Shown here: positions 1 to 9,105 of the stretch, in pieces | How the letters are laid out: every line of letters begins with the position of its first letter | Position numbering within the stretch: position 1 is the first letter of the stretch | Source of the DNA: Mycobacterium sp. IS-1742 | GTDB lineage: Bacteria; Actinomycetota; Actinomycetes; Mycobacteriales; Mycobacteriaceae | Assembly (NCBI RefSeq): GCF_001500125.1 | Contig: NZ_LQIV01000006.1 | Location: forward strand, 62,001-126,000 | Direction of reading: 5' to 3' | DNA length: 64,000 bases | Notes under the pieces: generated by a model | Seen by the model: only the letters and a program-made list of their open reading frames with translations | Database searches by the model: none | What the model was told of the DNA's origin: nothing | Program-made: the position numbers and the translations under genes

Positions 1-524
1 AGCGCGCGATCGACGACGCTGAGATTGATGACCGGCGTAGAGAAGATCCGACCCTCGTAGTCGAACTGCCAGGTCTCATACATCCACTGGTTGAGCGCAT
101 GAATGATGTCGAGGATCAGGTCCGGGTCATCCTTCATGCGCTCCTCGACCAGGCTTGCCAGCGTCGGGAACATGATCGAGTAGTCCAGCCCGAGCCCGTC
201 GAGCACTTCGAGGCGCGCCTCGGGGTTGCGGAAGGCGGGGATCGCCTTCATGGGCTTGCCCATGACCTCGCGGAAGCTCTTACCGCCGCTGCCGTGTCGG
301 AAGTACTCCTCCTGCGCGCCGGGCCGGGCCACCACCTCGAATGTCGGGTTGGGGATGTAGTCGCTGATCGTGTTACGCACGACGATCTTGGTGCGGCCCC
401 GGACGTCGATGTAGTCGATGACGCCTTTGCGGTGCTCCGGCAGGAACTGCGTCAGGGCCTCTTTGGGCTCGTAGAAGTGGTTGTCCCCGTCGAAGACCGG
501 ATAGGGCAGGTCGCGAGATGGCAT
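1..524 (-). CDS. Amidohydrolase family protein (amidohydrolase_2), 3' end outside window
   Basis: The N-terminal 174 codons are present and the gene runs off the left edge. The protein starts MPSRDLPYPVFDGDNHFYEP; the DGDNH segment (residues 12-16) fits the N-terminal metal-binding strand of amidohydrolase_2/ACMSD-type enzymes. These are TIM-barrel, metal-dependent hydrolases or decarboxylases, often used on aromatic or other xenobiotic substrates. The start is the ATG at 522-524 behind AGGAGG with 5-nt spacing. A perfect palindrome lies 28 bp upstream, and a TetR gene on the same strand begins further upstream, so the gene is probably a target of that regulator. The substrate cannot be read from the fragment. 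Confidence 0.8.
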   Translation of the reverse strand, partial: MPSRDLPYPVFDGDNHFYEPKEALTQFLPEHRKGVIDYIDVRGRTKIVVRNTISDYIPNPTFEVVARPGAQEEYFRHGSGGKSFREVMGKPMKAIPAFRNPEARLEVLDGLGLDYSIMFPTLASLVEERMKDDPDLILDIIHALNQWMYETWQFDYEGRIFSTPVINLSVVDRA

Positions 525-551
525 ATCCGCCTCCTGGAAGTCGTGTTCACG

Positions 552-578
552 CCAAGTGGTAATGACATTACCACTTGG
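552..578. promoter_or_regulatory. Perfect 13-bp inverted repeat (putative TetR operator)
   Basis: Arms CCAAGTGGTAATG (552-564) and CATTACCACTTGG (566-578) are exact reverse complements around one central A. The site lies in the 78-bp gap between the TetR stop codon and the amidohydrolase start. Its size and symmetry suit a dimeric repressor. A degenerate copy sits upstream of the TetR gene at 1255-1281, which supports the assignment to that protein. Confidence 0.75.
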
Positions 579-602
579 GAAGAGGGGTAAACAGGGGTGC
601 GG

Positions 603-1229
603 TCAGCGCGCCGCCACGGAGAGGGCCCGTACGCAGAAGTCGTAGATGTGGCGGGCGTCCACGGGGGCGCCCGACAGTTCGGCGCCGAGGACGCGTAGCC
701 GCATCGCGCCGAGCACGGACTGCATGATCAGGGCCGATGTCGCGTCCACGTCGAGGTCGTCACGGAAGTCGCCGTCGACGATGCCGCGCCGGATGAGGTC
801 GGCGATCAGCGCGTGCAGCGGGGCCAGCACCGCGGCGTACTGCCGCGGCATCGACTCGGCGAGCCGGTCGTTGTACGAGGTCAGACCCTTGTTGACGCGA
901 TCCTGGGTGTCCGATCCGGGCGGGACGCAGATGCGGTCGATGAGCGCGCGCAGCGCCTCGGGACCCGACAGGTCGTCGGTTGCGGCGCGCCAATGCCGGG
1001 CCGATTCGGCCATGATGCGCTCGATGAGGGCCAGCAGTAGCTCGTCCTTGGTGGAGAAGTGCTGGTAGAAGGACCGCAATGAGGTCTTCGAACGCTCCAC
1101 GACCTCGAGCACCGTGAAGTCGGTGCGACCGGTCTCGCCGAGGATCGCCAGTGCGGAGCGCATGAACCGTTCGGGACGCGATGCGCCGTCCTCGCCCACG
1201 ATGCCCGACCGGCCGTTGGGCTTGGACAT
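603..1229 (-). CDS. TetR/AcrR family transcriptional regulator
   Basis: This 208-aa protein has the normal TetR length. Residues about 20-70 form the helix-turn-helix domain, including TVLEVVERSKTSLRSFYQHF followed by STKDELLLALIERIM, the usual recognition helix and helix 4. The C-terminal part is a helical ligand-binding domain without a family-specific signature that I recognise. Together with the downstream amidohydrolase it probably forms an autoregulated unit, because related palindromes precede both genes. The divergent thioesterase gene may share the promoter region. The ligand is unknown. Confidence 0.9.
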   Translation of the reverse strand: MSKPNGRSGIVGEDGASRPERFMRSALAILGETGRTDFTVLEVVERSKTSLRSFYQHFSTKDELLLALIERIMAESARHWRAATDDLSGPEALRALIDRICVPPGSDTQDRVNKGLTSYNDRLAESMPRQYAAVLAPLHALIADLIRRGIVDGDFRDDLDVDATSALIMQSVLGAMRLRVLGAELSGAPVDARHIYDFCVRALSVAAR

Positions 1230-1254
1230 GGGAACACCTTCCGCGTCGGCTGCA

Positions 1255-1281
1255 CAGGGTGAGAATGACGTTACCGCTTTC
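1255..1281. promoter_or_regulatory. Imperfect copy of the TetR operator
   Basis: Aligned without gaps to the palindrome at 552-578, this segment matches at 18 of 27 positions. The right half is the better conserved: AATGACgTTACCgCTT against AATGACaTTACCaCTT, 14 of 16. It lies 26 bp upstream of the TetR start in the divergent region with the thioesterase gene, where an autoregulatory site is expected. Confidence 0.5.
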
Positions 1282-1345
1282 GCAGAGGCCTATGTAGCTT
1301 CTCGATAGGGTGCACCGAAGACTACGGAACAGGGGCCAGACGGAT

Positions 1346-2239
1346 ATGACCACCGATTCAACGCAAGAGACGACTGCCGGCCAGTGGACGGTCGAGATGC
1401 TGCTCGACCTGTTCGACGCCCAGCCCGCGGGCGACGACCGCTTCACCGCGCAGACCGGTGTGGCGGCCGCCGATGAGCGGCAGGTGGTCGAGGGCACGCA
1501 GGTCCTGGCGCAGGCGATCGTGGCGGTGGCCAAGCGGTTTCCGGACAAATCGGTGCGTTCGGCGTACGCCGTGTTCTCCCGCGTGGTGCTGGTCGGGCCG
1601 CCCGTCGAGTTCGAGATCGACGTGGTGTCCGAAGGGCGGTCGACGGCCACCGCAGTGGTGTCCGCCTCGCAGAACGGCAAGCGGTGCATCGCCGTCACGG
1701 TGTTCACCGACGTGCCGTCGGGGGACGTGATCCGCCACCACCTGCCGCGGCCCGCGGTGGCGGGGCCGGCCGAGGCCAATCAGGCCGACATGCCGATGGT
1801 GGGCCGGGAGGTGCGGCTGGTGGACGTCGTCGACGTCAACAGCCCCGACGAGGTCGGGCCTCCCGAGCTGCACGCCTGGCTGCACTACGACCCGATTCCG
1901 CAGCGCGACGACCTGGCGAAGGCACTGGTCGCGTATTTCACTGGCCACCTCGGCATCTCGACGACGATGCGGGCCCACGAGGGGATCGGTACGGCGCAGG
2001 CGCACCTGACCGTGTCGACGGCGCCGATGACGATCAGTGTGAGTTTCCACGAGCCGGTGCGCTGGGACGGCTGGCTGCTCTACACCCACGAGAGCACCCA
2101 GGTCGGTGCGGGCATGTCGTACGTGCGCGGGGCGGTGCACACCGAAGAGGGTGAGTTGATCGCCTCGTTCAGCCAGGATGCGTTGATCCGGCCGCTGCGT
2201 ACCACCGACAACTCGATCGCCACGCAGAATCGTCTGTAG
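1346..2239 (+). CDS. Acyl-CoA thioesterase-like (double hot-dog) protein
   Basis: This is a 297-aa protein beginning MTTDSTQETTAG; an upstream in-frame ATG at 1310 is less likely. Its length and layout fit the TesB-like tandem hot-dog thioesterases of actinobacteria. An N-terminal hot-dog contains VLAQAIVAVAKRFPDKSVRS, and a C-terminal one contains VSFHEPVRWDGWLLYTHEST followed by GMSYVRGAVHTEEGELIASF, which is characteristic of the family. Such enzymes hydrolyse acyl-CoA thioesters in the cytosol. The gene is divergent from the TetR gene and could share its regulation. The chain-length preference cannot be judged. Confidence 0.75.
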   Translation: MTTDSTQETTAGQWTVEMLLDLFDAQPAGDDRFTAQTGVAAADERQVVEGTQVLAQAIVAVAKRFPDKSVRSAYAVFSRVVLVGPPVEFEIDVVSEGRSTATAVVSASQNGKRCIAVTVFTDVPSGDVIRHHLPRPAVAGPAEANQADMPMVGREVRLVDVVDVNSPDEVGPPELHAWLHYDPIPQRDDLAKALVAYFTGHLGISTTMRAHEGIGTAQAHLTVSTAPMTISVSFHEPVRWDGWLLYTHESTQVGAGMSYVRGAVHTEEGELIASFSQDALIRPLRTTDNSIATQNRL

Positions 2240-2263
2240 CCCAACACCATCGGCGCGCCGCCC

Positions 2264-3847
2264 TCAGAAGGGTGAGGGTTTGTTGCGTTCGGCGACGAGG
2301 TCGTCGTTGAGTCGGCGTTCGGCTTGGATGTAGCGGGCGCGATTCTCAGCGCGGGTGTGGCGCCGTCTGGGCATGTTGAGGCCGCGGCCCTTCATGAGTT
2401 CGGTGGTCTGGTCGGGCCGTAGCGGTGCCGGCGCGGTGGGGATGCACAGGGTCGGGAACAGCAATGCGCTGCCGGGGTGGGTGGTGTAGGACTGTCCGGT
2501 CGGCGAGGTCCAGACGATGGTGCCGTCGGGCGACTGCCTGTCCCGCCAACCGGTCTTGCCGGTCCAGAAGGTCTTCAGTAGGTGGTGTTTTCGGCACAGG
2601 CAGCGCAGATTCGATGCGCACGTCGGGCCGGCGGGATAGGGCACGGCATGGTCGAGGTCACAGCGGTGGGCCGGTTGGTCGCAGCCGGGGAACCGGCACG
2701 TCAAGTCGCGGCAGCGCACGAAATCCTGCAACGCCGCCGAGGGCCGGTAGCGCGGTTCCGGCGGGGCGTCGCCTGGGTGTTCGAGCCGGTGGATCTTGGC
2801 GCGGTCGAACAACGCCAGCAGCACCCGGGGACTGAGCACCCCGGCCCCGAAGGCATAACCCAGCGCCGGTGTCGCGGTCGGGGTGGGAGGTGTGGACGCC
2901 GTCGCCGTGGCGCCCGCACCGTCGGGGGTTTCACCGGCCGGCTCATCTTGTTGCCCGGCGGGATCCGGCTCGACCTCCTCGGATCCGGCCTCTGCCTGTG
3001 TGTGAGCGTGGAGGGCTTTGTCGAGGCCTTCCTCGGTGGCGATGAGGTGGAGGATGACATTGGACGGCGGACGATCCAGGCTGGTGGCGGGGCAGTCGGG
3101 ATTGTCGCATTCACAGCGCAGCGCAGTCCCCGCCGACAGGGCGGCCAACGCGTCGTTCAGGCGCTCCTTCATCGGACGGGGGTCGTCGGGGCATACCGAG
3201 CGGGCCATCGTTTGGACGCGGTCCTTCAACGCGGCCCCGTCGGGGCTGTACATGCGGGCGTAGACGGTCATGATCCCGGCGTCGTCGGTGATGGTGCCGA
3301 ATTCCAGGTTGCGGGTTTGGGTGGTCGGTTCGCGGCGGCGCAGCGCGCCGGGGTCGTGGATCTCCACCAGGGCGTCGATGGCTTCCTCGGTCTTGCTCTG
3401 TGACTTTGGTCCCCAGGCCAGGACCTGTTCGGCCAGGGCGGCATCGACGGCGGCCATCGCGTCGGGGTCGGTGATCAGGTAGGTGCGGTAGACGATCGCC
3501 CGGATCAACATGTCGTTGATCAGGCCGGCTTCGAAGAGGGCGGCGACTCTGGGGAAGCGGTCGGCCAGCATGACCCCGCGTTGGGTTTGGTGTCTGGCGA
3601 GGCTTTCGGTGATGTGGTGGGCGCCGGCCAGATCGGCCAGGACGTTGGTCTCGGCGTCGATGAACCAGTTCTCGCGTTCGACGGCGTCTTCGAGACCGGT
3701 GCGGCGACGGAACAGTTCTGCCATCGCGGCCAGTTTGCGCGCGGCGGCCGCCGATTCGGCCCGTCCCCACCCTGCCGACGCCAGCACCAGCTCCGCGTCA
3801 CTGAGCGCGGAGTAGTCGGCGATCTCGGGTAACGAACCATCGAACAC
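2264..3847 (-). CDS. DUF222 / HNH endonuclease domain protein (13E12 repeat family)
   Basis: The protein has about 527 aa from a GTG start (VFDGSLPEIADYS), which matches the usual beginning of this family; an in-frame ATG at 3910 would add 21 residues. An N-terminal helical DUF222 region is followed by a Pro/Ala/Thr-rich linker and a C-terminal HNH domain at about residues 380-430. The HNH pattern is CRFPGCD, then CDLDHAVPYPAGPT, then NLRCLCRKHH. These proteins occur in many copies in mycobacterial genomes and are often linked with repeated or mobile DNA, though no insertion-sequence ends are visible here. They are predicted DNA nucleases of uncertain role. Confidence 0.85.
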   Translation of the reverse strand: MFDGSLPEIADYSALSDAELVLASAGWGRAESAAAARKLAAMAELFRRRTGLEDAVERENWFIDAETNVLADLAGAHHITESLARHQTQRGVMLADRFPRVAALFEAGLINDMLIRAIVYRTYLITDPDAMAAVDAALAEQVLAWGPKSQSKTEEAIDALVEIHDPGALRRREPTTQTRNLEFGTITDDAGIMTVYARMYSPDGAALKDRVQTMARSVCPDDPRPMKERLNDALAALSAGTALRCECDNPDCPATSLDRPPSNVILHLIATEEGLDKALHAHTQAEAGSEEVEPDPAGQQDEPAGETPDGAGATATASTPPTPTATPALGYAFGAGVLSPRVLLALFDRAKIHRLEHPGDAPPEPRYRPSAALQDFVRCRDLTCRFPGCDQPAHRCDLDHAVPYPAGPTCASNLRCLCRKHHLLKTFWTGKTGWRDRQSPDGTIVWTSPTGQSYTTHPGSALLFPTLCIPTAPAPLRPDQTTELMKGRGLNMPRRRHTRAENRARYIQAERRLNDDLVAERNKPSPF

Positions 3848-3946
3848 ACTTGCGACAGTACTCGGACGGTATGACACGCAGCTCGCGAAAACCCCACGCC
3901 TGTGGATCAATTCGCGGCTGGGGACAACTTCTCAGATGTGCGCCCC

Positions 3947-4483
3947 TCAAAGCTCGTCGACGTCCCACGCGTGGTGGACCACGTCGTGCACGTGGTACAC
4001 GGCGATGGAGGCGACGGTGAACTCGCTGCCGTTGCTGCGCAGCCCGCGTCGCGACCACCCGTCCTCCGGCACCGAGGCGTAGGTATCGGCGACCGTCACC
4101 GCTGCGTCGAACAGTTCACCGGCCACCACGGCCGGGTTCTGGCCTGCGTAGTCGTCCTCAAGGGCTGTCCGGTCCTGGTCCCAGTTCGCGAACAGCGGTT
4201 CGTACTGGGTCAGCATCTGCGTCACCCGCTCGTTGAAGATCCGGTGCACATCCCGGACGTGACAGCCGTATTCGAGCGCCGACCACACGCCGGGCCGGGT
4301 ACGGACCGTCGCGCGTGGCGCCTCGAGTCGGCGGATCCACTCGTCGGCGTCGCGGCGGATCACCTCGCCGACCTCGGTGTGGTGCACCGCCGACGCGTCG
4401 AACCCGCACTCCGAGCACGGCCGCGACAGCACCCAGGTCCAGTCCTTGGTGTCCGGCTCGATCGGATCGCCCTCGCGTGTCAC
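3947..4483 (-). CDS. DinB / maleylpyruvate-isomerase-like protein
   Basis: This 178-aa protein starts at a GTG that overlaps the DUF885 stop codon (GTGA, 4 bp), which implies translational coupling. After an N-terminal RPCSECGFDAS motif comes a DinB four-helix pattern with likely metal-binding histidines, GCHVRDVHRIF and YHVHDVVHHAWDV. Related proteins include mycothiol-dependent isomerases and thiol transferases. The pairing with a DUF885 peptidase and a zinc metallopeptidase gene in the same operon does not define a pathway. Confidence 0.75.
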   Translation of the reverse strand: MTREGDPIEPDTKDWTWVLSRPCSECGFDASAVHHTEVGEVIRRDADEWIRRLEAPRATVRTRPGVWSALEYGCHVRDVHRIFNERVTQMLTQYEPLFANWDQDRTALEDDYAGQNPAVVAGELFDAAVTVADTYASVPEDGWSRRGLRSNGSEFTVASIAVYHVHDVVHHAWDVDEL

Positions 4484-6132
4484 GCGAGCTCGCCGACCAG
4501 CGCCGAGCGCAGCACGTCCAGCGGCAGCCCACCGAGATCCAGTGCGCGGCTGTGGAACTCCTTGAGCGGCATGCTGCGCGCGACCATGGTCTCCCGCAAC
4601 TGTTCCCAGATCCGTTGCCCGACGGCGTACGACGGGGCCTGACCCGGCCAGCCGAGATAGCGGTCGAGTTCGAAGCGGCGCGTCTTCTCCGACTGTGCGC
4701 AGTGTTGCGCGAGGAAATCCCAGGCCCGGTCGGCGTCCCACGTCCCGCCGTCGGGTGCGGTGAGTTCGCAGTGCAGGCCGATGTCGATCGCCACCCGCGC
4801 GGCGCGAAACCCCTGCGCGTCGAGCATGCCCATGCGCGCGCCGTCGTCGTCGAGCCACCCCAGCTCGGCCATCAGCCGCTCGGCGTAGAGCGCCCAGCCC
4901 TCACCGTGGCCGGACACCCAGCAGCCCAACCGGCGCCACCGGTTGAGCCGCTCGGCGAGCACGACGGCGCGACCGATCTGTAGGTGGTGTCCGGGCACCC
5001 CCTCGTGGAACACCGTCGTCGTCTCCTGCCAGGTGTGGAAGGTCTCCTTGCCGCGCGGCACCGACCACCACATCCGGCCGGGCCGGGTGAGGTCCTCGGA
5101 CGGGCCCGTGTAGTAGATGCCGCCGGTATGGGTGGGCGCGATCCGGCACTCCAGATTGCGCAGCGCGGGGTCGATGTCGAAGTGCGTGCCCGCCAGGGCG
5201 TCCACCACACGGTCGGACAGATCCTGCATCCATGCCTGCAGCGCGTCCGTGCCGTGCACCTGATAGCGCGGTTCGTCGTCGAGACGGCGGATCGTCTCGG
5301 CGACACCCGCACCGGGGTAGAGCCGTTCGGCGACGGTCGCCTGCTCGGCCACGATCGCCTCGAGGTGTTCGAGACCCCAGGCGTACGTCTCGTCGAGGTC
5401 CACTTCGGTGCCGAGGAACGACCGCGACATCAGGCGGTACGCATCCCGGCCGAAGGCGTCCCGCTCGCGGGCGTGCGGGGCGATGTCCTCGCGCAGGGTC
5501 CGCTCCAGATCGCGGTAGGCCGCCGCGGCGGCGGCGGCGTGCCGCTCGAGGTCGGCCTGCAGCGCCGGTGCGTCGGGCGCGGCGCCGGCCACCATGTCGA
5601 CGAACAACTGCTCGATCTGAGCGGCCTGTTCGATGCCCCGCTCCACCTGCCTGATCGCCGGCGGGTGGCCCTCGGCGACGGCGGTGCGCAGCGCCTCGGC
5701 GTAGCCGGGGACCCGGTCCGGCAGCGTCGCCAGCCGCCGGTCGATCACCGTCCAGTCCTCCGCGGTGTCGGTGGGCATCAGGTCGAACACGTCGCGCATC
5801 GTCTGCAGCGGCGAGGCGATCACGTTGAGCTCACCGATGTCGAGTCCGGCCTCGTGGATGTCGATGAGCACCCCGAGCCGTTCGCGCATCGCGGCGACGG
5901 TCACGGCGTCGGTCTCGTCCACCGCGACGACGCCGCGCAGTTCCTTGAGCGCCGTGCGGGCGGCCTCCGCGCGGGCGGCGACCGCGTCGGGGGAGTAGTC
6001 GGTGATGTCCTCGTCGTAGTTGCGGTCACCGCCGGAGATGCCGAGTTCGGTTGCGGTGCAAGGGTCGAGGGCGGCGAGGGTGTCGAGGTAGCGTTCGGCG
6101 ACGGCGTCGACCGCCGTGGGTTCCCTAACCAA
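4480..6132 (-). CDS. DUF885 family metallopeptidase-like protein
   Basis: The protein has 550 aa, the normal DUF885 length. The HEGVPGHHLQ motif at about residues 374-383 is the family's zinc-peptidase-like signature. The first in-frame start is a TTG (VREPTAVDAVAERYLD) that overlaps the end of the upstream metallopeptidase gene by 8 bp. No strong ribosome-binding site is visible, so expression may depend on coupling. No signal peptide is seen and a cytosolic location is likely. The family is thought to act as carboxypeptidases, but the substrate is not known. Confidence 0.85.
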   Translation of the reverse strand: MVREPTAVDAVAERYLDTLAALDPCTATELGISGGDRNYDEDITDYSPDAVAARAEAARTALKELRGVVAVDETDAVTVAAMRERLGVLIDIHEAGLDIGELNVIASPLQTMRDVFDLMPTDTAEDWTVIDRRLATLPDRVPGYAEALRTAVAEGHPPAIRQVERGIEQAAQIEQLFVDMVAGAAPDAPALQADLERHAAAAAAAYRDLERTLREDIAPHARERDAFGRDAYRLMSRSFLGTEVDLDETYAWGLEHLEAIVAEQATVAERLYPGAGVAETIRRLDDEPRYQVHGTDALQAWMQDLSDRVVDALAGTHFDIDPALRNLECRIAPTHTGGIYYTGPSEDLTRPGRMWWSVPRGKETFHTWQETTTVFHEGVPGHHLQIGRAVVLAERLNRWRRLGCWVSGHGEGWALYAERLMAELGWLDDDGARMGMLDAQGFRAARVAIDIGLHCELTAPDGGTWDADRAWDFLAQHCAQSEKTRRFELDRYLGWPGQAPSYAVGQRIWEQLRETMVARSMPLKEFHSRALDLGGLPLDVLRSALVGELA

Positions 6133-7015
6133 GGTCGTTCGTGGCGAACGTGTCGCACTTCGTCGGGTCGCCGGTCTGGTAGCCGACCGTGAACCACTTC
6201 TGCCGCTGTTCGGACGAACCGTGGGTCCACGACTCGGGATTGACGCGGCCCGTCGCGGCCTCCTGGATCCGGTCGTCGCCGACCGCGGAGGCCGCCGACA
6301 GCGCGTCGGCGATGTCCTTGTCGGTCAACGGTTCGAGGAAGGGGACGCCGGTGCTCTCCTGCGTGGTGACCGCCGCGTAGTGGGCCCACACCCCCGCGTA
6401 GCAGTCGGCTTGCAGTTCGGTGCGGACCCCGCCACCGGTGGGCCCCTCCGGATCCTCCTGGGCGCGCGAGAGCGAACCCTGCAGTTGCTGCACGTGGTGG
6501 CCGAATTCGTGGGCGACGACGTACTCCTGGGCGAACGGTCCGCCGCTGGAACCGAATTGATCCCGCAGGACGTCGAAGAAGTCGGTGTCGAAATAGGCGG
6601 TCTGATCGGCCGGGCAGTAGAACGGGCCGACCGCGCTCGTGGCGGGACCGCAGCGGGTGTCCACGCTCCCCGAGAAGATCTCCACCTGCGGCCGGGTGTA
6701 GTCCGGTTTCAACTGCGACCACACCGCATCGAGGGAGTTGCCGGTCGCCACCACGCGGCACTGCACGAATTCGTTGGCGTCGGCGCCCGTCTTGCACTGG
6801 CTCAGGTCGAAGCCCGGCGTCTGGACGCCTTCGGTGCCGATCTGCTGTTGCTCCGGCAGCACCGTGCCGGGATCCACACCGAGGAACAGCGCGATGACCA
6901 CGATCAGCAGGCCGCCGACCCCACCGCCGACCGCGATGCCGCGACCACCGCCTCGGCCGCCGCCGCTGCTCGAGCTGGTGCTGGTGTCGATCTGCATGCC
7001 CTCGTTGAAGGTCAT
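6125..7015 (-). CDS. Neutral zinc metallopeptidase (YpfJ family), membrane anchored
   Basis: This 296-aa protein starts at MTFNEGMQIDTS; the open frame extends 19 codons upstream without reason to use them. A Ser/Gly-rich N-terminus is followed by one hydrophobic segment at about residues 28-45 (VGGGVGGLLIVVIALFLGV). The extracytoplasmic domain contains HEFGHHVQQLQG at about residues 168-179, the zincin motif of Pfam zinc_peptidase, with ELQADCYAGVWAH after it. The homologue in M. tuberculosis is Rv2575. It heads an operon with the DUF885 and DinB-like genes and is divergent from the carboxylesterase. The physiological substrate is unknown. Confidence 0.88.
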   Translation of the reverse strand: MTFNEGMQIDTSTSSSSGGGRGGGRGIAVGGGVGGLLIVVIALFLGVDPGTVLPEQQQIGTEGVQTPGFDLSQCKTGADANEFVQCRVVATGNSLDAVWSQLKPDYTRPQVEIFSGSVDTRCGPATSAVGPFYCPADQTAYFDTDFFDVLRDQFGSSGGPFAQEYVVAHEFGHHVQQLQGSLSRAQEDPEGPTGGGVRTELQADCYAGVWAHYAAVTTQESTGVPFLEPLTDKDIADALSAASAVGDDRIQEAATGRVNPESWTHGSSEQRQKWFTVGYQTGDPTKCDTFATNDLG

Positions 7016-7086
7016 CGCACACTCCATCCGCGCTCGGTGCGGCGCGAGTCGGCGCCGGTGTCCAGAGTCCACACTACGATTCGGGT

Positions 7087-8583
7087 GTGTCCGCCGTCGC
7101 CGAAGTTCAAACCGTCGCGAACACCACGCTCGGGCAGTTGAACGGCACCCGGGAGGGCGGCGTAGGGGTGTGGCGCGGCGTGCCGTACGCCCGCCAGCCG
7201 TTGGGCGAGCGCCGATTCGCCGCGCCCGTCGCGCCGGAACCGTGGAGCGGGGTGCGGGACGCTTGCGAACACGGGCCGATCCCGCCGCAGGGGAGATCGT
7301 TCGTGGGCGGCGGTCGCGACGACCCGAAGAACCGCGACGAGGCGTGCCTGACGCTGACCGTCTGGTCTCCGGACACCACGGCCGCGCTGCCGGTGATGGT
7401 GTGGCTCCCCGGGGGCGCGTTCGTCTACGGGGCGGGCCAACTGCAGCTGTACAACGGATCGCGCCTGGCCGCGACCGGCCGCGTCGTCGTCGTCAACGTC
7501 ACCTACCGCATCGGGGTCTTCGGCGGGCTCGACCTGTCCGCGTTGGGCGACGGCTTCGCCGACAATCTCGCGCTCCGCGACCAGATCGCGGCGCTGCAGT
7601 GGGTACGGGAGAACATCGCCGCGTTCGGGGGCGACCCGGACCGGGTCACCGTGTTCGGCGAGTCGGCGGGTGCGACGTCGGTGCTGGCGTTGCTCGCGAG
7701 CCCCGCCGCCGACGGCCTGTTCGCCGGGGCGATCGCGCAGAGCCCGGCGCTGCCGCTGATCGCCGATCGCGAGACCCGTGCCGCACGGTCCACACGTTTC
7801 CTCGAACTGCTGAACCTCGATCCCGACCAGGTCAAGTCGGCACCGCAACGGTCGCTGCGCCGGGCGGCGGGTCTGCTGCAACTCGAGAGCGTCGCCGAGA
7901 CACCCACGCTGGCGTACGGGCTGACCCACGGCGTCGATCTGCTGCCCAGGCACCCGATCGAGGCGGCCCGCGCCGGCGCGGTCCGCCCGGTGCCGCTGAT
8001 CATCGGCACCAACAGCCACGAGGCGTCCATGTTCGCGTGGGGGAAGCCGCCGATGCTGCCGACCACGCTGGCCGGTGTGGACTCCTGGTTCGACAGGTGC
8101 GCGCCCGAGGCCCGCGAGCGGATCCTGTCCGCGTATCCGGGATACCCCCGGCGCCAGGCCCTGGTCGCCATCGGATCCGACGTCATGTTCGGCGCGCCGA
8201 CCTGGGCGTTCACCGACGCCTACGGTGCACAGGCCCCCACCTACGCGTACCGCTTCGACCACACCGCGGTGGCGCTGCGGGCGCTGGGGCTCGGCGCCAC
8301 CCACGGCAGCGAGATCGTGCACATCCAGCACAGCTACACGTCGTACCTCGGCCGCAAGCTGCACCCCCTCGGCAGGCACCTGCCGCCCTCGGTGGGCCGG
8401 CGCATGCAGCGCACCTGGCTCGACTTCGCCACCCATGGTTGGGAGTCCGGCGCACAGTGGCGCGACGACTGGCCGCGCTACGACGCCGGCCGCAGGCGCA
8501 CCCGGGTGATCCGCTCGATGCGCGACGAGTCCGTCGATGATCCCGACGTCGTCCGTCGCAGCGCGTGGAGCGGGGTCTACTAG
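7087..8583 (+). CDS. Type-B carboxylesterase
   Basis: This is a 498-aa alpha/beta hydrolase that hydrolyses carboxylic esters. Family landmarks in order are GVWRGVPYARQP near residue 30, the oxyanion region VWLPGGAFVYGAG, the nucleophile elbow GESAGA with serine near residue 194, and the late THGSEIVH segment carrying the catalytic histidine. The GTG start lies 71 bp from the divergent metallopeptidase start. No signal peptide is evident. Its stop codon overlaps the convergent SRPBCC gene by 4 bp, so no terminator separates them. Confidence 0.9.
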   Translation: MSAVAEVQTVANTTLGQLNGTREGGVGVWRGVPYARQPLGERRFAAPVAPEPWSGVRDACEHGPIPPQGRSFVGGGRDDPKNRDEACLTLTVWSPDTTAALPVMVWLPGGAFVYGAGQLQLYNGSRLAATGRVVVVNVTYRIGVFGGLDLSALGDGFADNLALRDQIAALQWVRENIAAFGGDPDRVTVFGESAGATSVLALLASPAADGLFAGAIAQSPALPLIADRETRAARSTRFLELLNLDPDQVKSAPQRSLRRAAGLLQLESVAETPTLAYGLTHGVDLLPRHPIEAARAGAVRPVPLIIGTNSHEASMFAWGKPPMLPTTLAGVDSWFDRCAPEARERILSAYPGYPRRQALVAIGSDVMFGAPTWAFTDAYGAQAPTYAYRFDHTAVALRALGLGATHGSEIVHIQHSYTSYLGRKLHPLGRHLPPSVGRRMQRTWLDFATHGWESGAQWRDDWPRYDAGRRRTRVIRSMRDESVDDPDVVRRSAWSGVY

Positions 8584-9080
8584 CCGCCGAACCGCTGGTC
8601 GGTGTAGCGGCGCAGGTTGTGCAGGAACCGCTGGAACAGCCGACCCATCACGGGCCGGCCCAGCGACATCCCGATCCGGGCCGCGAGCCCGTTGGGCTTC
8701 ATCGCCATCACCCAGGTGAGGTGAGCGCCACCCGGGGTCTCGACCACCCGGTAGTCCTCGGCGAACGCGGCGATGCTGCCCGTCGACGCCTCATTGAAAC
8801 GGAAAGCCATGTGGCGGAACGGGTCCCACGCCAGGAATTCTTCATCGCCCACGATGCCGCCGCGCATGTGCACGGTGCGGGTGGTGCCGACACCGCGCGG
8901 TTCCGCGCTCGTCCACGTCACCTTGGTGATGACCGTCGCCCAGTGCGGCCACGATTCGGCATCGGCGAGCACCTCGAAGACCTGCTCGGGGGTGATGGCC
9001 AGATCGACGGTGCTGACGAAGCGGTACGGCGCGGAGTCGACGAAGGACAGGTCGACGCGCTCGCAGGCGTGCATGGGCAT
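8580..9080 (-). CDS. SRPBCC family protein (polyketide cyclase/START-like)
   Basis: The 166-aa protein has the helix-grip pattern FVSTVDLAITPEQVFEVLAD, then SWPHWATVITKVTW, strands including THLTWVMAMKP-like sequence, and a long C-terminal helix (MGRLFQRFLHNLRRYTDQ). Such proteins bind hydrophobic ligands, and function cannot be assigned from the fold alone. There are two possible ATG starts two codons apart; the first is used here. It is followed upstream by the PanE-like gene on the same strand after 25 bp, so the two may be cotranscribed. Confidence 0.8.
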   Translation of the reverse strand: MPMHACERVDLSFVDSAPYRFVSTVDLAITPEQVFEVLADAESWPHWATVITKVTWTSAEPRGVGTTRTVHMRGGIVGDEEFLAWDPFRHMAFRFNEASTGSIAAFAEDYRVVETPGGAHLTWVMAMKPNGLAARIGMSLGRPVMGRLFQRFLHNLRRYTDQRFGG

Positions 9081-9105
9081 ACACCGTAGCCGACGGTGTC
9101 CACTG

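Noticed and set aside
2264..3847. DUF222/HNH gene as an insertion sequence or intein
   Set aside because: No terminal inverted repeats or target duplication were seen, and the protein is a complete member of a free-standing mycobacterial family.
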